64,000 nt of DNA from CAZCBX01 sp964497185 (GTDB lineage: Bacteria; Bdellovibrionota_G; JALEGL01; JAGRMV01): contig CAZCBX010000013.1 of the NCBI GenBank assembly GCA_964497185.1, positions 8,236 to 72,235 of the forward strand, given 5' to 3'. The position numbers and the translations under genes were made by a program. The notes beneath the pieces are model-generated. The model was not told the origin of the DNA and did no database searches. It was given only the letters and a program-made list of their open reading frames with translations. Below, one piece after another: positions 60,175-64,000 of this stretch (position 1 is its first letter; the number at the start of each line of letters is the position of its first letter).

Positions 60175-62217
60175 ATGCTATGTCGCACGATGTTATTGTT
60201 AAGCTTAATCAATTTCGCCCCCTATGGCTTTGGACAAGAAGTCAAAAACATCAACGAGACGCCCACGCAAAAAAACTGGTTTGATAAAAAAGTAGAATCG
60301 CTCCAAGTGCGCTCTGGTTATTTTGGCATTCAATTGGTGCAGGAGGCTGATTTCCAGCGTAGGGCCATGCCGCAAGAAATTCGAAAGCTGGAAGTGGATC
60401 AGATCGACCAAGGCTTGCTTCAACAAACACAACGTTTATCAACCCTCACCTTGCCCTCGATTTCCATACCTGAAGGCCCAGCTTTGCCTTCCCTGGAAAA
60501 GCTTGAGCGTTTATCCAATCTTCAAATTCAACAAATTCAACGCCTCATACAAACCGATGCCATGAAAGCTCACTTGCACCAGCAATTGCAACAGCTTCGC
60601 GGCCAGCTCGCCCAAAATCTTCCTGTTTTTCAATCGCTTCATGAAGCTGTGGACACACACCTGACTTCTTGGGTGGACTTTGAAATCATGGCAGAAAAAA
60701 TATGGGCACTGTCACAGTCCCATTCATGGAATCATCTAACATTTGAGTCTTTGGCCGATCTATCCTTGCAAAACATTCCCTGGCAAACTTTTTATGATCA
60801 AGCTGCGCTTCAAGAGGTCTTATCCAATATACAAGCCTCGGTTGAGGACCTACATCAAGAAAGCTTGGTGGCTTTGAAAGCATTTCAGCACAATGTAGAA
60901 ACCACACTGGCGCAGACCATCGTACAAAGCCAATTTTCCTTGACCCAACAAGGCTATACCTTCAACGGCTCGACCATTTTTTTTCAAGACCCCGATCAAA
61001 GCAAAGACTCATTTGCATTTGATACTGGCTACAAAGAAAGTCAATTTGAAGCCGATGGACAAACCAGCGACCAACAAGCAGCCGGATCTTTCAACACCAC
61101 GATTGGTGATTACATCCATATCCAAGGCAGCATGCAGGTGGATGTCGATGATTTGGTTCAAGAAGGTCAGAGCCAAGCAGAAGCCATTGCAGAAGACTTA
61201 TTTACCCTGTTGGAACAAGCCATTGCACAACCAACGTCCATGACATCATTTTTGGATGATCTGGAAAGCTATTTTCAAAATATCCCCACGCTTGAAAAAG
61301 AAAACCTACTGGCCATTTTATACGACAACATTGACACCGACTTTTCCCTTACCCTCCACATGAAAAACATGGCCGACCGTTTTGAAGGCACGGGCATCTA
61401 TGAATACATTGACGTCATTCTTGAAACGCTTGGCCACGATGTTGGACAAGTTACGTTTTCTAAAAATCAAATCCTCGATTTGGTCGAAATGTGGACAACC
61501 AATGCATCCCAAAGCAATTTAACCCAATATGTGCTCAACGATGTCATCGGTGTTAAAACCGATGTAGTCACCTACTCGGTGGCACGCGACATGGTCAACG
61601 GATATCTCAGCTCTCATTTTCAAGGCAAAATGATCGCACTTCAGCATGGCTTGACCAGTGGCGGCGGCATGATTTTTCAGAATCAAGCCATTTTTGGCGC
61701 TGCCACCTTGCATGCAGGTGACAAAACCCGTTGGATGCTGACTGGCTCATACAACCAACCATATGCCCATCAAGCACCGTTATTAAAGGAAGACGGCTAT
61801 TTGCAAGCCCACGCCAGCCTTCTTTCTCATTCGGTGGGGATTGCTTACATTCCCAAACTATGGCGCAGTCCCAACCAAAACACTCAACTCAACGGGCTGG
61901 TTCAAATTGAAGCTCTGTTTATTCAACCGCAATATGTAAAAATTGTTTCTCAAGCGCCCAATCAAAGCCAACGCTTGTATGAACTTTACAACGTCCCATT
62001 GGATGACTTTGACCAGGCCCGCGATACGTACACTGTACCCATGTTGTCCACCGGACTCAATCTTCAGCATCGTGTGTCTCCAGCCATGACCATTAGCGGA
62101 TATGCCATTGCATATCCCGGCCTTCAAAATCAAGGCAACATCGAAAAACTAAAAAAAGCCGTCACCGCAAAATTTCAAAGCGGCTTCTCTCTCATTTTGC
62201 ATTTGCAAGCGCAGTAA
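60175..62217 (+). CDS. Large exported protein of unknown function
   Basis: A 680-residue protein I do not recognise. It has a short signal peptide (MLLLSLINFAPYGFG). Residues about 80-300 are glutamine-rich and helical, with coiled-coil character (LQQTQRLSTL..., QIQQIQRLIQ, QQLQQLRGQLAQ). The middle (about 300-470) is acidic and Thr/Ser/Asn-rich. The last 190 residues alternate polar and hydrophobic residues and end LILHLQAQ, compatible with beta strands or an outer-membrane domain. No cysteine pairs or catalytic motif stand out. It stands alone between divergent psd and convergent gdhA. Confidence 0.75.
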   Translation: MLCRTMLLLSLINFAPYGFGQEVKNINETPTQKNWFDKKVESLQVRSGYFGIQLVQEADFQRRAMPQEIRKLEVDQIDQGLLQQTQRLSTLTLPSISIPEGPALPSLEKLERLSNLQIQQIQRLIQTDAMKAHLHQQLQQLRGQLAQNLPVFQSLHEAVDTHLTSWVDFEIMAEKIWALSQSHSWNHLTFESLADLSLQNIPWQTFYDQAALQEVLSNIQASVEDLHQESLVALKAFQHNVETTLAQTIVQSQFSLTQQGYTFNGSTIFFQDPDQSKDSFAFDTGYKESQFEADGQTSDQQAAGSFNTTIGDYIHIQGSMQVDVDDLVQEGQSQAEAIAEDLFTLLEQAIAQPTSMTSFLDDLESYFQNIPTLEKENLLAILYDNIDTDFSLTLHMKNMADRFEGTGIYEYIDVILETLGHDVGQVTFSKNQILDLVEMWTTNASQSNLTQYVLNDVIGVKTDVVTYSVARDMVNGYLSSHFQGKMIALQHGLTSGGGMIFQNQAIFGAATLHAGDKTRWMLTGSYNQPYAHQAPLLKEDGYLQAHASLLSHSVGIAYIPKLWRSPNQNTQLNGLVQIEALFIQPQYVKIVSQAPNQSQRLYELYNVPLDDFDQARDTYTVPMLSTGLNLQHRVSPAMTISGYAIAYPGLQNQGNIEKLKKAVTAKFQSGFSLILHLQAQ

Positions 62218-62220
62218 TAT

Positions 62221-63561
62221 TTATTTTGTACCGTACGCCACCAATGCATCGGCAAGCGTAACAAAGGCGGCCCGGTTGGCGCCCTTTTTGTAGTCATACA
62301 CGTCTTGGTATTTTTCTGCGTGGTTCACACAGCGTTTGTGAATGTCCTTCATGATGTTTCGAAGTTCTTTATCCACTTTTTCAAAAGACCATGGCTGCAT
62401 CATCGCATTTTGAGAACGTTCCAGCCCTGAAACAGCTACGCCGCCTGCGTTGGCCGCCTTGCCCAGACCATATATAATTCCCGCTTCACGAACCACACTC
62501 ACAGCCTCTTGGGTAAGCGGCATGTTGGCACCTTCAGAAATGGCTTTAACTTTGTTTTTCACCATCGACTTTGCACTGTCCTCATCCACCTCATTTTGCG
62601 TGGCGCAGGGCAGAGCAATATCGGCTTCAATGGACCATGGCATTTCATCTTTTCGAAACTCAACGCCCTTCTGTCCATCCACCCAATTTTTCAATCGGCC
62701 TCTTTCTTCGTTTTTTAATTCTTGAATGCTTTCAAACTGCTCTTGCGTCATGCCATCTTTAAAATAAACGGTACCACCGGAATCCGACATACTCATCACC
62801 TTGGCATCTTCATCCAAACATTTTTTTGCAGCATACTGCGCCACATTGCCGGCACCCGAAATAATTACCTTTTGATCAGCCAGCTCCATATCATGGGCAT
62901 GAAGCATTTCTTGCAAGAAATAAACACACCCGTAACCAGTGGCCTCGGTACGACCCGCGCTACCGCCAAAGCTCAAACCTTTACCCGTAAGCACACCTTC
63001 ATAGGTATTGGCGATTTTCAAGTAATGGCCAAAAAGATATCCAATCTCCCGAGCGCCCACGCCGATGTCCCCCGCAGGTACGTCCATGTTGGAGCCAATG
63101 TGTCGGTAAAGCTCCTGCATAAAAGCCTGACAGAACCGGCGCACTTCCGTATCTGATTTATCCTTGGGATCAAAGTCAGCACCCCCTTTGCCGCCACCCA
63201 TGGGCAGACCCGTCAACACATTTTTAAAACACTGCTCAAAACTTAAAAACTTTAAAACACTTTCGTTGACCGACGAATGAAAGCGAAGGCCCCCCTTGTA
63301 CGCGCCCACTGAATTATTAAACTGAACACGCCAGCCGCGATTGACCTGAATATTTTTTTTGTCATCTTCCCAGCAAACCCGAAAACGAATAATCCGATCC
63401 GGTTCAATCAACCGCTCCAGCACATTCGCATCTTGATAATCTTTGTTGTCCTCCACCAAAGGCAACACATCATCCACAACTTCCAACACCGCTTGATGAA
63501 ATTCAGGCTGATGGGCGCTGTACTGTTTTAAAACGGATTCAATTGAAGATAAATCATGCAT
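62221..63561 (-). CDS. gdhA: NADP-specific glutamate dehydrogenase
   Basis: A 446-residue enzyme, equal to the E. coli hexameric form (447). It assimilates ammonia into 2-oxoglutarate. Motifs are GLPMGGGKGGADFDPKDKSD with the catalytic lysines, DVPAGDIGVGAREIGYLFGHY, SGAGNVAQYAAKKC for NADP, and ANAGGVAVSGLERSQN. AAAGGACC precedes the ATG. Convergent with the large exported protein with a 3-bp gap. Confidence 0.97.
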   Translation of the reverse strand: MHDLSSIESVLKQYSAHQPEFHQAVLEVVDDVLPLVEDNKDYQDANVLERLIEPDRIIRFRVCWEDDKKNIQVNRGWRVQFNNSVGAYKGGLRFHSSVNESVLKFLSFEQCFKNVLTGLPMGGGKGGADFDPKDKSDTEVRRFCQAFMQELYRHIGSNMDVPAGDIGVGAREIGYLFGHYLKIANTYEGVLTGKGLSFGGSAGRTEATGYGCVYFLQEMLHAHDMELADQKVIISGAGNVAQYAAKKCLDEDAKVMSMSDSGGTVYFKDGMTQEQFESIQELKNEERGRLKNWVDGQKGVEFRKDEMPWSIEADIALPCATQNEVDEDSAKSMVKNKVKAISEGANMPLTQEAVSVVREAGIIYGLGKAANAGGVAVSGLERSQNAMMQPWSFEKVDKELRNIMKDIHKRCVNHAEKYQDVYDYKKGANRAAFVTLADALVAYGTK

Positions 63562-63660
63562 AAAAAGGTCCTTTAAATTGATTTAGATTAGTTTAGGCAT
63601 ACCATTTGTTGTGTTTAGGGGCAAAAAAGCATTTTTTTTCTTTTGATTTTTTTAAATGAA

Positions 63661-63768
63661 GATCTGTGGCGAGGTGTACACCCCGGGGAAACGCTGCGCG
63701 GACTCGCGGGTGTTCCCTCCTGCCGATCATGATGCTACGGCGGGGACATACCTTTAGATGTGTCCCCT
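63661..63768. repeat. Composite R1 plus R2 repeat cluster
   Basis: R1 at 63661-63710 begins GATCTGTGGCGAGG, contains the nested palindromes GGTGTACACC and CCCCGGGG, and matches 29364-29414 in reverse. R2 at 63742-63767 is a near-palindrome (GGGGACATACC...GGTGTGTCC type) whose half CGGGGACATACCTTTAG is the exact complement of 9071-9087. R1 and R2 are 30 bp apart, the same pairing as in the 9.0-kb cluster. Short frames across it encode only repeat-derived peptides. Confidence 0.65.
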
Positions 63769-63819
63769 TTCTTCGATTTAAGCTTTTCCTTATTCGGACA
63801 TCCTTGCCGCATAATATTG

Positions 63820-63839
63820 GCATGGGCCTTCGCCCATGC
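63820..63839. terminator. Strong short hairpin, possible terminator
   Basis: GCATGGGC and GCCCATGC form a perfect 8-bp stem with a CTTC loop, followed by TTATTG on the plus strand. No plus-strand gene ends nearby, so it may instead be another member of the repeat cluster. Confidence 0.35.
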
Positions 63840-64000
63840 TTATTGTAGGACGCCATCCCGAAAACGGCTGCTGCTTTATGTTTTTCCCTGCCGATGCATA
63901 ATTTTGCTTCAATACGATCTGCCTTTGGCCTATGAGTTTTCCGGAACCTGCGCCCTGTTAACCAAGTCGTGTTGGGGTAATAAGTGAAATATAGACAAAC

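Larger units (their letters stand above)
63562..64000. other. Gene-free region upstream of gdhA
   Basis: 439 bp up to the window edge. It holds the gdhA ribosome site and presumed promoter (63562-63660, A/T-rich), the R1/R2 repeats, the 63820 hairpin, and about 160 bp (63840-64000) in which I see no gene, tRNA or clear promoter. Frames here have no family resemblance. Confidence 0.5.

Noticed and set aside
63593..63856. 87-codon open frame on the minus strand
   Set aside because: It runs through the R1/R2 repeats; similar peptides appear at the other repeat copies, so it is repeat-derived rather than a gene.
1..64000. CRISPR array, tRNA, rRNA, prophage or transposase genes
   Set aside because: No regularly spaced direct repeats, no cloverleaf with CCA-type end, no rRNA stretch and no recombinase or phage protein was recognised.

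Overview
The window is a gene-dense stretch of a Gram-negative bacterial chromosome of middling GC content. It holds about 58 protein-coding genes and no rRNA, tRNA or CRISPR array that I can recognise. Gram-negative traits are an OmpA-family outer-membrane protein, a lipoprotein signal on a 5'-nucleotidase, MltB and PBP1A, and PssA/Psd phospholipid synthesis. Serine/threonine kinases with PEGA repeats, a PP2C phosphatase, a response regulator with HD-GYP output, a sigma-54 activator with a PocR-like sensor, a DUF2330 protein and aerobic Phe/Tyr catabolism together suggest the former Deltaproteobacteria (Bdellovibrionota, Myxococcota or relatives). This placement is inference; no marker gene was searched.

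Layout. (1) 1-11.6 kb: the start of a probable release-factor gene, PBP1A, a phasin-like protein, then a long minus-strand operon UDG - zinc-ribbon membrane protein - queA - tgt - yajC - secD - secF - recJ. It joins queuosine tRNA modification to Sec export, with a repeat cluster between queA and tgt. (2) 11.7-17.3 kb: fadI-fadJ beta-oxidation genes followed by an RnfD-like membrane protein and a DUF2330 exported protein. (3) 17.4-23.2 kb: an exported unknown, two 34-residue paralogous membrane microproteins separated by strongly palindromic DNA and each preceded by a sigma-54-like element, then a PEGA kinase, a BtuF-like protein and a sigma-54 activator. (4) 23.4-30.5 kb: MMPL transporter, MltB, DUF309, HD-GYP regulator, thymidine kinase, NfuA and a low-molecular-weight phosphatase. 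(5) 30.5-45.5 kb: a minus-strand run FMN reductase - hppD - 5'-nucleotidase - hmgA - aminotransferase - fumarylacetoacetase - flavin reductase - two Na+/H+ antiporters - argR. It faces crcB/oligopeptidase B, phhA and phhB on the plus strand. Together these should turn phenylalanine into tyrosine, then homogentisate, then fumarate and acetoacetate, although no clear maleylacetoacetate isomerase is present. (6) 45.5-50.8 kb: OmpA-like protein, a 27-bp perfect inverted repeat, a trans-sulfuration enzyme and a polyphosphate module (PPK2, SixA, Ppx/GppA). (7) 51-64 kb: DEAD-box helicase, small kinase facing a PP2C phosphatase, GST, TrhO, MscS, YfiH, PEBP, glutathione peroxidase, PssA, Psd, a large exported unknown, and glutamate dehydrogenase, ending in another repeat cluster.

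The most unusual content is: the microprotein pair with its promoter-like elements and palindromes; an open reading frame joining the fluoride channel CrcB to oligopeptidase B, probably through a C5 tract; a dispersed GC-rich palindromic repeat family at 9.0, 29.3 and 63.7 kb; the 27-bp perfect hairpin at 47.05 kb; and a kinase and phosphatase whose 3' ends overlap.
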